64,000 nucleotides of DNA from Pseudomonadota bacterium (GCA_018240425.1 JAFEFU010000059.1:1-64000), one strand, 5' to 3'. Shown: positions 46,505 through 55,416, counted from the stretch's first letter. A program made the numbers and translations. The notes: generated from the sequence alone by a model not told the origin.

Positions 46505-46939
46505 TCAGTTGCCCATGATCATTCCCGACAGCGCCTCTTTCTCCATCGCCAGTTCGGAAATCCGCGCCGCGACCACGTCACCGATCGAGATGATGCCGAC
46601 CATCTTGCCGCCCTCGATCACCGGCATGTGGCGAAAGCGGCCGTTGGTCATCCGCTCGAGCACCGAATCGGCCTGGTCGTGGGGCGAGCAGCCGATGATG
46701 TTGCGGGTCATCAGCGCCTCGACCTTGTCGGCCAGGCAGATGGCGCCGCGCCGGCCGAGGTCGCGCACGATGTCGCGCTCGGACAGGATGCCCAGGGGCT
46801 GGACCCCGTCATCCGAGACGATGACCGCGCCGATCCGGCGTTCGGCCAGAAGCCGCGCCGCGTCGGCGACGGTGGTCGAGGGCGCGACCGTGATGATCTG
46901 CCCCTGCGCTTTTCCGCGGAGAATCTGGTGGACCTGCAT
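46505..46939 (-). CDS. CBS-domain pair protein
   Basis: 144 aa consisting only of two CBS domains (about 8–70 and 78–138): ITVAPSTTVADAARLLAERRIGAVIVSDDG...GILSERDIVR and RFRHMPVIEGGKMVGIISIGDVV. Such proteins bind adenosyl nucleotides and regulate unidentified partners. Start at 46939. Neighbours give no clue to the partner. Confidence 0.88.
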   Translation of the reverse strand: MQVHQILRGKAQGQIITVAPSTTVADAARLLAERRIGAVIVSDDGVQPLGILSERDIVRDLGRRGAICLADKVEALMTRNIIGCSPHDQADSVLERMTNGRFRHMPVIEGGKMVGIISIGDVVAARISELAMEKEALSGMIMGN

Positions 46940-47002
46940 GGGCGAACCTCCTGCCGGATATGACCTTTTCCCCTTCAAGGTCCACCTTCGGGCGCCCTTC
47001 TG

Positions 47003-47890
47003 TCAAGTGAGCGCTTCAAGCCGGGCCACCTCGCGGCGCACACCCTGGGCGAGAGCCTCGGCAAAACGGTTCAGCCGCTCCGAGCGGCGGTCGTCCAGAT
47101 GGCGGATCAGCCAGAAGGTGCGGGTCAGGGAAAAGGTGTCCTTCAGCACCGTGGTGATCCCCGGCGCCGAGGGAATCGCGAAGTCGTGGACGATCGCCAC
47201 CCCTGCCCCGGCGCGCAGCCAGTTGAACTGGACCGAGACCGAATTCGAGGCGAGACGGGCATTTTCCAGCCCAAGTTCAGCCAGATAGTCCAGTTCCTTG
47301 TCGAAGATCATGTCGGGGATGTAGCCGACCATCCGCCGTCCGGCCAGGTCCGCGCGCGAGCGGATCGGCCCCGTCCGGGCCAGGTAGTCGTGCGAGGTGG
47401 CAAGATGCAGATGATAGTCGCTGATCTTCTGCACCGACAGCCGCCCCGCCGTCGGCGCCGAGACCGAGATCGCCATGTCGGCCTCGCGCTTGGACAGGTT
47501 GAACACGCGGGGCAGCGCAACAATCTGCACCTCAAGGCCGGGATTGTCGTCGCAGATCGCGGCCAGCACCTGCGGCAGCACATAGTTGGCGCAGCCGTCG
47601 GGGGCGCCCACCCGGATCAGGCCGGAAAGCCCCTCGGGTCCGCTCAGCGCCTCGGCGGCGCCGGTGATCGCCGTCTCGGCCCGCTCGGCATGGGCCAGAA
47701 GCCGCGTCCCCTCGTCCGACAGCGCATAGCCCTGCGGCCCCTTGGCGAAGAGCCGCGCCCCCGTCGCCTCCTCGAGCCGCGCGATGCGGCGCCCGACGGT
47801 GGCCGGGTCGATCTTCAGCCGCCGCCCCGCCGCCGACAGGCTTTCGCCGCGCGCCACCGCAAGGAAGATGCGCAGGTCGTCCCAATCCAT
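47003..47890 (-). CDS. LysR-family regulator
   Basis: 295 aa. N-terminal winged helix (MDWDDLRIFLAVARGESLSAAGRRLKIDPATVGRRIARLE) and LysR substrate-binding domain (about 90–290). Divergent from mmsA with 97 bp between, carrying two inverted repeats, so control of mmsA is likely. Frames extending upstream of 47890 run into the operator region. Confidence 0.9.
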   Translation of the reverse strand: MDWDDLRIFLAVARGESLSAAGRRLKIDPATVGRRIARLEEATGARLFAKGPQGYALSDEGTRLLAHAERAETAITGAAEALSGPEGLSGLIRVGAPDGCANYVLPQVLAAICDDNPGLEVQIVALPRVFNLSKREADMAISVSAPTAGRLSVQKISDYHLHLATSHDYLARTGPIRSRADLAGRRMVGYIPDMIFDKELDYLAELGLENARLASNSVSVQFNWLRAGAGVAIVHDFAIPSAPGITTVLKDTFSLTRTFWLIRHLDDRRSERLNRFAEALAQGVRREVARLEALT

Positions 47891-47898
47891 GCCGAACC

Positions 47899-47947
47899 TT
47901 TGCGAAAATGCAAAACCTGTTTGGAAACTTGCCTCTGTTTCCGGCAA
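47899..47947. promoter_or_regulatory. LysR-type operators between lysR and mmsA
   Basis: TTTGC-N6-GCAAA (47899–47914) and TTGCC-N9-GGCAA (47929–47947), both inverted repeats of related TTGC/GCAA arms in the divergent intergenic gap. Spacing of about 30 bp between centres fits recognition plus activation sites of LysR regulators. Confidence 0.6.
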
Positions 47948-47987
47948 TAACGCAAGGATATTCTCCCGCCAACCAAAGGAGGATTCC

Positions 47988-49487
47988 ATGAAAGAGATCG
48001 GCCACTGGATCAACGGCAAGCAGGTCAAGGGCACGTCCGGGCGCTTTGCCGACATCTACAACCCCGCGACCGGCGAATTGCAGGCGCGCGTGGCTCTGGC
48101 CACCCCGGCCGAGCTTGACGCGGCGATCCGCGCCGCCGCCAAGGCACAGGAGGCCTGGGCCGCCACCAACCCGCAGCGCCGCGCCCGGGTGATGATGGCC
48201 TTCGGCGCGCTCATCAACAAGAACATCGAGAAGCTGGCCGAACTTGTCAGCCTCGAGCACGGCAAGACCCTGCCCGACGCGCGCGGCGACGTGCAGCGCG
48301 GCCTCGAGGTGATCGAGGTCTGCATGGGCGCGCCGGCGATGCTGAAGGGCGAATATACCGACAACGCCGGCCCGGGCATCGACCTTTACGCCATGCGCCA
48401 GCCCCTGGGCGTGGTCGCGGGCATCACCCCCTTCAACTTCCCGGCGATGATCCCGCTGTGGAAGATGGGACCGGCGCTGGTCTCGGGCAACGCCATGATC
48501 CTGAAACCGTCCGAGCGCGTGCCCTCGACCTCGCTGATGCTGGCCGAACTCGCGCAGGAGGCGGGCCTGCCCGACGGCGTCCTTCAGGTGGTGAACGGCG
48601 ACAAGGAGATCGTGGACGCGATCCTTGACCACCCGACCATCCAGGGCGTGGGCTTCGTCGGCTCGACCCCGATCGCGCAATACATCTATGGCCGTGCCGC
48701 GACCAACGGCAAGCGCGCCCAGTGCTTCGGCGGCGCCAAGAACCACATGATCATCATGCCCGACGCCGACCTCGACAAGGCGGCGGACGCGCTGATCGGC
48801 GCGGGCTATGGCGCGGCGGGCGAACGCTGCATGGCGATCTCGGTCGCGGTGCCGGTCGGCGACAAGACAGCCGACGCGCTGGTCGAGCGGCTGGTGCCAC
48901 GCATCGAGAAGCTGAAGGTCGGCCCCTACACCGCCGGAGACGACGTGGACTTCGGCCCGGTCATCACCCCCCAGTCGCGTGACCGCATCAACGGGCTGAT
49001 CGCCTCGGGTGTCGAGCAGGGGGCGAAGCTCGTCGTCGACGGCCGCGGCATCCGCATCCAGGGCTACGAGAACGGCTTCTTCGTCGGCCCGACGCTCTTC
49101 GACAACGTCACCCGCGACATGGACATCTACAAGCAGGAGATCTTCGGCCCGGTCCTCAGCCAGGTGCGCGCCAAGAGCTATGACGAGGCGCTGAACCTGG
49201 TGATCGACAACGACTATGGCAACGGCACCGCGATCTACACCGCCGACGGCGACACGGCGCGCGACTTCGCCAGCCGCGTCAACGTCGGCATGGTCGGCAT
49301 CAACTTCCCGATCCCGGTGCCCCTGTCCTACTATTCCTTCGGCGGCTGGAAGAAGTCGGCCTTCGGCGACCTGAACCAGTATGGCCCCGACGCCTTCCGC
49401 TTCTACACCAAGACCAAGACGGTGACGGCGCGCTGGTTCTCGGGGATCAAGGACGGGGTGGCGCTGAACTTCAAGGCGCTGGACTGA
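47988..49487 (+). CDS. mmsA: methylmalonate-semialdehyde dehydrogenase (CoA-acylating)
   Basis: 499 aa aldehyde dehydrogenase that converts methylmalonate (or malonate) semialdehyde to propionyl- or acetyl-CoA in valine/inositol breakdown. Start MKEIGHWINGKQV with AAAGGAGG. NAD motif GFVGSTPIAQYIY, catalytic Cys in GAAGERCMAISVAVPVG and the MmsA-typical absence of the general-base Glu (FGGAKNHMIIMPDAD). C-terminal YSFGGWKKSAFGD. Regulated probably by the divergent LysR. Confidence 0.94.
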   Translation: MKEIGHWINGKQVKGTSGRFADIYNPATGELQARVALATPAELDAAIRAAAKAQEAWAATNPQRRARVMMAFGALINKNIEKLAELVSLEHGKTLPDARGDVQRGLEVIEVCMGAPAMLKGEYTDNAGPGIDLYAMRQPLGVVAGITPFNFPAMIPLWKMGPALVSGNAMILKPSERVPSTSLMLAELAQEAGLPDGVLQVVNGDKEIVDAILDHPTIQGVGFVGSTPIAQYIYGRAATNGKRAQCFGGAKNHMIIMPDADLDKAADALIGAGYGAAGERCMAISVAVPVGDKTADALVERLVPRIEKLKVGPYTAGDDVDFGPVITPQSRDRINGLIASGVEQGAKLVVDGRGIRIQGYENGFFVGPTLFDNVTRDMDIYKQEIFGPVLSQVRAKSYDEALNLVIDNDYGNGTAIYTADGDTARDFASRVNVGMVGINFPIPVPLSYYSFGGWKKSAFGDLNQYGPDAFRFYTKTKTVTARWFSGIKDGVALNFKALD

Positions 49488-49500
49488 CGGCGACGGAGCG

Positions 49501-49728
49501 GCGCGAGGCCATCGCCTCGCGCGCAGCGCGGTCGGCTGCAACCTGCCCCGGCCGTGCGCCCGGCGCACGGCCAGCGCCCGCCCATCGGGCGGCGGGCGCT
49601 TTCGCACCCGCCTGGGCGGCCGCTGCCCGTGCCCCAGCGATCGGGATGGCGGGACACCCCTTGGCCTGCGCTGTCGCTCCGGCCAACGAACCGGGCAACG
49701 CGCCACTGGCGCGTCGCCTGATCGGTTC
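49501..49728 (+). repeat. three-hairpin intergenic repeat, copy A
   Basis: Hairpin 1 (49501–49522): GCGCGAGGC/GCCTCGCGC, 4-nt loop. Hairpin 2 (49550–49572): GGCCGTGCG/CGCACGGCC, 5-nt loop. Hairpin 3 (49573–49600): AGCGCCCGCC/GGCGGGCGCT, 8-nt loop. After 97 nt a fourth stem ACGCGCC/GGCGCGT (49698–49714). Similar over its whole length (roughly four fifths by eye) to the inverted copy B. Fills the convergent gap between mmsA and the araC-type gene. Confidence 0.85.
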
Positions 49729-49785
49729 GCCGACACGGTTGCTGCGGGCGTCATCGCCTCAGAACCGCCGGTCAGCCCCTTTCGT

Positions 49786-50718
49786 TCACGCCGCCCGCCG
49801 GAAGGCGGCCGGCGTCAGCCCCGCCTCTTTCCTGAACACCCGCGCGAAGGCCGCCTCGGACCCATAGCCCACCCGTTCGGCCACCTCGGCGACGGCCGAG
49901 CGGCCGTGGCGCAGCGCGTGGCGGGCGATCTGCATCCGCCACTGGGTCAGGTAGGCCATCGGCGTCATGTCCATCGCCGCGGCGAAGCGCATGGCAAAGC
50001 CGGTCCGCGACAGGCCCGCCTCGCGCGCGAGGTCGGCCACCGACCAGGCCCGGCCCGGATCGCGGTGCATCGCCTCAAGCGCCCGCGACAATTGCGGATC
50101 GGCCAGCCCGGCCAGCCCGGCCTGCGCCGCGCCCTCGCCGGCCAGGAACACCCTTAGCGCCTGCGCCAGGATGATCTCGGACATCTTCAGGGCGATGAGG
50201 TCGCCGCCGAACTGTGCGCCCCCGGCCTCGGTCCCGATCATGCGCAGCGTGTATTCCATCCACTTGCCCGCCGCCTGCCCGTAGTCGGCAAGGTGGATGA
50301 AGGGCGGCAACCGGTCGATCAGCGGATGGCGCGCCAGGGGGTCGAAGGCGAAATGGCCGCAGATCAGCTGCGTGTCACGATCGTCGGCATCGCCGCCAAA
50401 GACCAGCGCCCCCTCGCCGGTGAAGCCGCTGAGCTCGATCACCCGCTCCAGGGGCAGCACATGGCCCTCGTTCACCGGGTCGCAGAACAGCCGGTGGCTG
50501 GCGCCCTTCGGCACGATCAGAAGGTCGCCCTGCTCCAGCGCCACCAGATCCCGCGCCCCCGCCACCCGCACCAGGCACCGGCCGCGGTGGACGAAATGGA
50601 ACCGCGCGACATTCTCGAAGGCCGGCACCTCCACCCCCCAGGGCGAGGTGAAGGAAGTGCGGAAATAGAGCGACCCGCGCAGGTTCAGCCGCAGAAGGAT
50701 GTCGGACAGCAGATCCAT
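49786..50718 (-). CDS. AraC-family regulator
   Basis: 310 aa. Cupin-type N-terminal domain (about 15–180; RFHFVHRGRCLVRVAGARDLVALEQGDLLIVPKGASHRL) and C-terminal AraC double helix-turn-helix (about 205–305; WSVADLAREAGLSRTGFAMRFAAAMDMTPMAYLTQWRM and VGYGSEAAFARVFRKEAGLTPAAFR). Ligand unknown. A 6-bp inverted repeat lies 13 bp before its start. Confidence 0.92.
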   Translation of the reverse strand: MDLLSDILLRLNLRGSLYFRTSFTSPWGVEVPAFENVARFHFVHRGRCLVRVAGARDLVALEQGDLLIVPKGASHRLFCDPVNEGHVLPLERVIELSGFTGEGALVFGGDADDRDTQLICGHFAFDPLARHPLIDRLPPFIHLADYGQAAGKWMEYTLRMIGTEAGGAQFGGDLIALKMSEIILAQALRVFLAGEGAAQAGLAGLADPQLSRALEAMHRDPGRAWSVADLAREAGLSRTGFAMRFAAAMDMTPMAYLTQWRMQIARHALRHGRSAVAEVAERVGYGSEAAFARVFRKEAGLTPAAFRRAA

Positions 50719-50731
50719 CTCGCCCTCATCA

Positions 50732-50747
50732 ACAGTTCATCAACTGT
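50732..50747. promoter_or_regulatory. inverted repeat ACAGTT-N4-AACTGT
   Basis: Perfect 6-bp arms in the 142-bp divergent gap between the AraC-type gene and the DUF4142 gene. Candidate operator. A 7-bp hairpin (CGGGGCA/TGCCCCG, 50827–50842) precedes the DUF4142 ribosome-binding site. Confidence 0.45.
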
Positions 50748-50860
50748 CGCACATCCTGAACGATCAGGCAAGTATTGTGAACTTTCCATCATTCATCGTC
50801 CATTATTTATGTGTTTCAATCCTTGCCGGGGCACCTGCCCCGCCTGAAAGGAGACCGAAG

Positions 50861-51385
50861 ATGAACCGCACGATCCGCAATGTCCTTCTGGCCGCACTGG
50901 TGCTGCCATTCCCGGCGCTGGCCGAAAGCCCGGCCGACCTCAACGACGCGCAGATGGCCGATGTCGCCTATGTCGCCGACAACATCGACATCCGTCAGGC
51001 GCACCTGGCGCTGGCGCTGTCGGACAATGCCGATGTCCGCGCCTTTGCCGACACGATGATCGCCGACCACACCGCGGTGAACGAGCAGGCGCTCGCGCTT
51101 CTGAAGAAGCTCGGCGTGAAGCCCGAGGACAATTTCCTGTCCCAGCAGCTCCTGAAGGGTGCGGCCGACACGATGACCAAGCTGTCGGCGCTGCGCGGCG
51201 CCGACTTCGACCGGGCCTATGCCGCCAACGAGCTGGCCTATCACAAGACGGTCAACGGGGTCGTGGGCGACGATTTCATCCCCCACGCCAAGAATGCCCA
51301 GGTGAAGGCCCTGTTCGAGGCGGGTCTGAAGATCTTCAAGGCGCATGAGAAACACGCCGAAAAGATGGTGGCGGAACTGAAATGA
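50861..51385 (+). CDS. secreted DUF4142 protein
   Basis: 174 aa with a Sec signal peptide (MNRTIRNVLLAALVLPFPALA). The mature part is an all-helical, ferritin-like bundle of the DUF4142 family: QMADVAYVADNIDIRQAHLAL, FADTMIADHTAVNEQALALL and KAHEKHAEKMVAEL, with several conserved His. Function of the family is not settled; metal or stress-related roles have been proposed. Overlaps the cupredoxin gene by 4 bp, which hints at a joint periplasmic role. Confidence 0.88.
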   Translation: MNRTIRNVLLAALVLPFPALAESPADLNDAQMADVAYVADNIDIRQAHLALALSDNADVRAFADTMIADHTAVNEQALALLKKLGVKPEDNFLSQQLLKGAADTMTKLSALRGADFDRAYAANELAYHKTVNGVVGDDFIPHAKNAQVKALFEAGLKIFKAHEKHAEKMVAELK

Positions 51386-51729
51386 GCGCCGCCCCCACCC
51401 GGCGCGGCGTCCTGGGCGCCGCGCTCGCCCTGCCGCTGGCCTGGATCGGCGCGCGCGCTGCCCGGGCCGCGGCGGGCACGCTCCACGAGGTCGAGATCAG
51501 CGGCATGGCCTTCGTCCCCCCCGAGATCGCGGCGGCCCCCGGCGACCGCGTCCGCTGGACCAACCGTGACCTCGTGCCCCACACCGCCACCGCAACCGAC
51601 CAGAGCTGGACCAGCCCGCCCCTGAAGAAGGGAGACAGCTACACGCTCGAGGTGACGAAGGGCATGACCGGCACCTACAAGTGCCGCTTCCACCCGTCGA
51701 TGACCGGCACGATCAAGCTGTCGGGCTGA
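51382..51729 (+). CDS. Tat-exported cupredoxin
   Basis: 115 aa small blue-copper-like protein. N-terminus TRRGVLGAALALPLAWIG is a twin-arginine signal. The plastocyanin/amicyanin fold has copper ligands His in LVPHTATA, and Cys, His and Met in YKCRFHPSMTGTI. Electron carrier or copper-binding protein of the periplasm. Translationally coupled (ATGA) to the DUF4142 gene. A terminator follows 25 bp after the stop. Confidence 0.9.
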   Translation: MSAAPTRRGVLGAALALPLAWIGARAARAAAGTLHEVEISGMAFVPPEIAAAPGDRVRWTNRDLVPHTATATDQSWTSPPLKKGDSYTLEVTKGMTGTYKCRFHPSMTGTIKLSG

Positions 51730-51754
51730 ACCGGCGGCCCCTGCGCGAACGGAA

Positions 51755-51779
51755 CGGGGGCCGGCAATGCCGGCCCCCG
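51755..51779. terminator. bidirectional terminator
   Basis: Perfect 11-bp stem CGGGGGCCGGC/GCCGGCCCCCG with an AAT loop, in the 76-bp gap between the convergent cupredoxin and NCS1 permease genes. T-runs are poor on both sides. Confidence 0.65.
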
Positions 51780-51805
51780 CCCATCTTGCTTCCGATTGCG
51801 CGATG

Positions 51806-53251
51806 TCAGGCCATCGCGGTTTCACGCGCGCTGGCCCGCAGCACGTAGTAGACCGCGCCGCCGATGCCCACGCCGAAGAACCAGCCGTAGGTGCCCCACC
51901 AGGCGGGAAGGACATTGGTGAAGGTCGGCAGGATCGACGAGAAGATCATCCCCACCGCCAGCGCGACGAAGGCCTTGGAATGCCAGCCGCTGCCGAAGCG
52001 GAACTCGCCGTCCTCCTGGTAAAGCGCGTTCACGTCCAGCTTCGTCTGGCGGATCAGATAATAGTCGACCATCATGATCCCGAAGATCGGCCCCATCGTC
52101 GAGCCGATGAAGTTCACGAAGTGCGCGGCTCCGGTCTGCCAGGGCGCCCAGGGGTAGAGAACCAGCGCGATCCCCGCCGCGATGTAGCCACCCTTCTTGA
52201 AGTCGATGACCCGCGGGAAGACGTTGGCAAAGTCGAAGGCGGGCGAGACGAAGTTGGCGACCACGTTGATCCCCAGCGTCGCCACCGCGAAGGTCAGCGC
52301 CGCCAGCGCGGCCAGGAACCAGCTGTCGAACTTGGCCGAGATCTCGTCGGGATGCAGCAGCACCTCGCCGTAGACCGTATAGGCCGCTGTCGTCGTCACC
52401 CCGGCGACCAGGCAGAAGGCCAGGAGGTTGACGGGAAGGCCCCACATGTTGCCGCGCTTCAGCGCCGACTCGCTGGTGGCATAGCGCGAGAAGTCGCAGA
52501 AGTTCAGGTAGAGCGCGGCGAAATAGGTGATCCAGGTCGCGGCCACCGCGGCCAGCGCCCCGAACGAGCCCGGCGCCCCGCTGACGCCCGCGTCAGCCGT
52601 GGCTTTCAGCAGGATGTCCTGCGGAATTTCGGAACCGAACGAGAAGGTGCCCGACTTGACCAGAAGGTAGATGGCCAGAAGCAGCATCATCACCCAGACC
52701 GCCGGCCCCGCCCAGTCCTGGAACCTGCGCACCGTCTCCATCCCCTTCTGGATGATGAGAAGCTGCAAGGCCCAGATGATCACATAGCAGATGACCTCAA
52801 GCGTCGAATGGCCCAGCATGTGGCTGTTGGTGTGGAAGTCCAGCATCGACTGGTTGCGGATCAGAAGCGCGACGATCGCGCCCGAGGCGGCCGAGGTCTG
52901 CGCCCCGTACCAGAAGCAGGCGACCACCGCCCTGACCAGCGCCGGCACGTTGGCGCCGAAGGTCCCGAACGAGGCGCGGGCGAGAACCGGGAACGGCACC
53001 CCGGTCCTGACGCCGGCGATGCCCACGAGGCTCATCAGGCAGAAGATCACCAGCGAGCCGATGCCGATGGCGATGACGAAGTTGATGAAGCTGCCGCAGA
53101 GCAGGAACAGGCTCGCGGCCAGATAATAGCCCCACAAGCTGTGCACGTCCGATGTCCAGACGTTGAAGATGGAGAAAGCGCCCCACTTCCGCTCGGCGGC
53201 TGGCGCCAGATCCTCGTTGTGCAACGAGGGGGATGGATTGGTCAGTTGCAT
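51806..53251 (-). CDS. NCS1-family nucleobase/hydantoin permease
   Basis: 481 aa, about 12 membrane helices. The soluble N-terminus NPSPSLHNEDLAPAAERKWGAFSIFNVWTSDVHSLWGYYLA, with the NxWxxDVH-type block on helix 1, and GIMMVDYYLIRQTKLDV near helix 10 are typical of NCS1 sodium- or proton-coupled transporters such as Mhp1, CodB and PucI. Substrate (hydantoin, allantoin, uracil, cytosine) cannot be read. No catabolic genes adjacent. Confidence 0.88.
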   Translation of the reverse strand: MQLTNPSPSLHNEDLAPAAERKWGAFSIFNVWTSDVHSLWGYYLAASLFLLCGSFINFVIAIGIGSLVIFCLMSLVGIAGVRTGVPFPVLARASFGTFGANVPALVRAVVACFWYGAQTSAASGAIVALLIRNQSMLDFHTNSHMLGHSTLEVICYVIIWALQLLIIQKGMETVRRFQDWAGPAVWVMMLLLAIYLLVKSGTFSFGSEIPQDILLKATADAGVSGAPGSFGALAAVAATWITYFAALYLNFCDFSRYATSESALKRGNMWGLPVNLLAFCLVAGVTTTAAYTVYGEVLLHPDEISAKFDSWFLAALAALTFAVATLGINVVANFVSPAFDFANVFPRVIDFKKGGYIAAGIALVLYPWAPWQTGAAHFVNFIGSTMGPIFGIMMVDYYLIRQTKLDVNALYQEDGEFRFGSGWHSKAFVALAVGMIFSSILPTFTNVLPAWWGTYGWFFGVGIGGAVYYVLRASARETAMA

Positions 53252-53532
53252 GCTCAGTCCCTTCCTGTGTCCCGGCAGCGCCGCCCTCAGAACGACGCGC
53301 CGACATGTTGCAGGACGCAGAACGGTGCATGTTCAACTTGTTCGATTGTTGACCGCCCCCGCGCCCTTCCCCAGCGGGCGGCACCGGCCCCTGTTCCGGT
53401 TGCCGCCTCGTGCGGAAGTCTGCGCGCGCCGGGGCGTCACGACAATTCGGCAAAGTCCGATTAGACCTTTCGTGATTTTTTGAAAATATTTCGGGTTTCC
53501 CAAGTCAATTCCGGCGCGTGATCCGGTGGAAT
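53252..53532. other. upstream region of the NCS1 permease gene
   Basis: No gene with support. Contains TCAAC-N10-GTTGA (53333–53352), a candidate operator for the permease, and an AT-rich stretch around 53470–53500. Confidence 0.45.
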
Positions 53533-53557
53533 CGAAAAGGGCGGCCAGCGGCCGCCC
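53533..53557 (-). terminator. terminator of the VPLPA-CTERM gene
   Basis: Minus strand: 8-bp stem GGGCGGCC/GGCCGCCC, 3-nt loop, then TTTTCG, 28–52 nt past the stop. Confidence 0.85.
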
Positions 53558-53584
53558 GGATCGTTCATGCGTTGCGCCGTCCGG

Positions 53585-54220
53585 TCAGGCCTTGCGGCGC
53601 CGGATCGCCCCCATTGCGCCCAGTCCGGCGAGCAGCGCGAGGCCCGCGGCCGGCAAGGGAACCGGCGCCGGGGCAAGCTGACCGTAGAGGTTGGCATGCG
53701 ACAGGGATTGCTGGCCGGTGGCGATCTGCCAGGAACCGCTGGTCACACCGTTCGGCAGAAGGAATGCCGCCCAGCTGGGTCCGGTGATCCGGCTGCGCAC
53801 GGGCCCGCCGCCCTGTCCGCTCTTGAAGGCGAGCACCAGGTTGGTCCAGGCAAAGCCCTTGGGCGCGGCCGGCAGGATGAATGACCACAGGCCCGACAGC
53901 CCGCTGACGCCGGTGGCGCTCAGGATGGCGGGGCCGCTGTCCGTCTTGTCGATCAGCTGCACGCCGGTGCCGAAGGCGGCGCCCATCAGCGCAAACAGCG
54001 GGTCCGGGTTGGCGCCCTGGTTGTTGCCGCTGATGTTGCCGTTCCCGGTGGCGAAACAGGTCGCGCCGGGGGCCGCCGTCGTGACCTTGAACACCCGGGT
54101 GGTGCTGGTCACGGTGCCCGGGCAACTGGCGGTGACGGTGGTGGCCGAAGCCGCCCCGGCGGCAAGCAACGAACTTCCGATAAAGACTGCGGCCAGGACC
54201 GGCTTGAATTTGTTCAGCAT
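53585..54220 (-). CDS. VPLPA-CTERM sorted secreted protein
   Basis: 211 aa from the ATG at 54220. Sec signal peptide (MLNKFKPVLAAVFIGSSLLAAGAASA), a Gly/Ser/Thr-rich mature region with few charges, and a C-terminal sorting tail: VPLPAAGLALLAGLGAMG hydrophobic helix then RRRKA. This is the VPLPA variant of PEP-CTERM found in Rhodobacterales, recognised by an exosortase for export or surface attachment, usually with exopolysaccharide. No exosortase or polysaccharide cluster lies in the window. Function of the mature part unknown. Confidence 0.85.
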   Translation of the reverse strand: MLNKFKPVLAAVFIGSSLLAAGAASATTVTASCPGTVTSTTRVFKVTTAAPGATCFATGNGNISGNNQGANPDPLFALMGAAFGTGVQLIDKTDSGPAILSATGVSGLSGLWSFILPAAPKGFAWTNLVLAFKSGQGGGPVRSRITGPSWAAFLLPNGVTSGSWQIATGQQSLSHANLYGQLAPAPVPLPAAGLALLAGLGAMGAIRRRKA

Positions 54221-54576
54221 AGCTCCGCACCCTAAAATTAAACACCTTTCCGCCATCTTCTTGCCATAATCGGCGCGATGCAAGCCCGCCGTGCAACCGG
54301 CCAGCAAGTGCGTCGCTTCCACGCAGGTTCGCGCCACAATGCGCCCCGCGCGCGGCTTTGGTTTACAATTGCGCTACAATCGCCGAGCACTCGGAGGAAA
54401 TCCCGCCCTGAGGGGGCGTCACAAGCGATTCGCGCCCGCGCAAATGTGGCAGGATTAGGGCGTTGCGGAGGACCGCGCGGGGCCTGCCGGTTCCGGCCCG
54501 CGTCCCGCGTCCCGCGCCCGGCGAACCTATGGGCTTTTGCCGCCAGAAGGCCTATGACACGGGCAGGAGGTTCCCC
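54221..54576. other. divergent intergenic region
   Basis: 356 bp between the VPLPA-CTERM gene and the small secreted protein. No coding support. ACAAT occurs three times (about 54336–54340, 54365–54369, 54376–54380), the last two as TACAAT spaced 11 bp, possible -10 or operator elements. Confidence 0.45.
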
Positions 54577-54909
54577 ATGTCCAGACTGACCTGCCTTGCC
54601 CTGTTCCTTTGCCTGGTTTTCGCCCCCGCCGCCGAGGCCAAGTCCGGCCGCTGTCCGCCCGGTCTCGCCAAGAAGGCGGTGCCCTGCGTGCCGCCGGGGC
54701 AGGCAAAGAAATACTACCGGACCTGGGAGCGCGGCGACTATCTGGACGACGGCGACTATCGGCCCCTGCTCTATCCGCGCCGCTACGGTCTGCCCCCCCT
54801 GCCCGCCGGCCAGCGCTATGTGATCGTCGGCAACCGCATCATGGTGGTCAGCGACGACAACTACCGCATCCTCTCGATCCTGCAGGCGGTTCAGTCCATT
54901 CTGAACTGA
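54577..54909 (+). CDS. small secreted protein (RcnB-like)
   Basis: 110 aa. Signal peptide MSRLTCLALFLCLVFAPAAEA; mature region KSGRCPPGLAKKAVPCVPPGQAKK with two Cys, then YYRTWERGDYLDDGDYRPLLYPRRYGLPPLPAGQRYVIVGNRIMVVSDDNYRILSILQ. The 'Y-R-G-D-Y-L...Y-G-L-P-P-L-P-x-G-x-x-Y' pattern resembles periplasmic RcnB-family proteins. Metal link not testable here. Ribosome-binding site CAGGAGG. Confidence 0.75.
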   Translation: MSRLTCLALFLCLVFAPAAEAKSGRCPPGLAKKAVPCVPPGQAKKYYRTWERGDYLDDGDYRPLLYPRRYGLPPLPAGQRYVIVGNRIMVVSDDNYRILSILQAVQSILN

Positions 54910-54984
54910 CGCCCGTCGCGCGGCACCGGCGATTGACCGCGCCCGCGCGCTGGTGCAGTCATGGAGCGCGCGCGAGGAGCCGCC

Positions 54985-55416
54985 ATGACCGCCTTCGACC
55001 TGACCCGTTTCCTGCCCTACCAGCTCGCCGCCGCCGCCGAGCGGGTCAGCCGCGACTTCGCCGAGACCTACCGGCGCGAATTCGACATCTCGATCCCCGA
55101 ATGGCGGGTGCTGGCCCATCTGAACCAGTCCGGCGAGGTGTCGGTGCGCGACATCGAAAACCGGGTGGCGATGGACAAGTCCAAGGTCAGCCGTGCCGCC
55201 TCGCGGCTGGAGCAGGCGGGCTATGTGGTCAAGCGCGTCAACATGGGCGACCGGCGGCTGGTCGTGCTCAGCCTGACCGGGCGCGGCCGCGACCTGATGG
55301 AGCGGATCATTCCCAGGGCCCTGGCCTATCAGGCGGCGCTGATGGAACGGCTCGGACCGGCGGCGCCCTTGATGGCCGGGGCGCTTGCCACCATCATCGA
55401 GGGAGAAAAACCGTGA
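54985..55416 (+). CDS. MarR-family regulator
   Basis: 143 aa winged-helix regulator: FDISIPEWRVLAHLNQSGEVSVRDIENRVAMDKSKVSRAASRLEQAGYVVKRVNMGDRRLVVLSLTGRGRDL covers the DNA-binding domain and wing. Start at 54985 with GAGGAG upstream. Overlaps maiA by 4 bp (GTGA), so it probably controls aromatic breakdown through homogentisate, with a ligand such as an aromatic acid. Confidence 0.9.
   Translation: MTAFDLTRFLPYQLAAAAERVSRDFAETYRREFDISIPEWRVLAHLNQSGEVSVRDIENRVAMDKSKVSRAASRLEQAGYVVKRVNMGDRRLVVLSLTGRGRDLMERIIPRALAYQAALMERLGPAAPLMAGALATIIEGEKP

Noticed and set aside
49471..49698. Small ORF in repeat copy A resembling one in copy B (shared PAARWAGAGRAPGAR)
   Set aside because: The similarity comes from the shared DNA repeat. 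Stems, not codons, are preserved in copy C, so a protein is unlikely.
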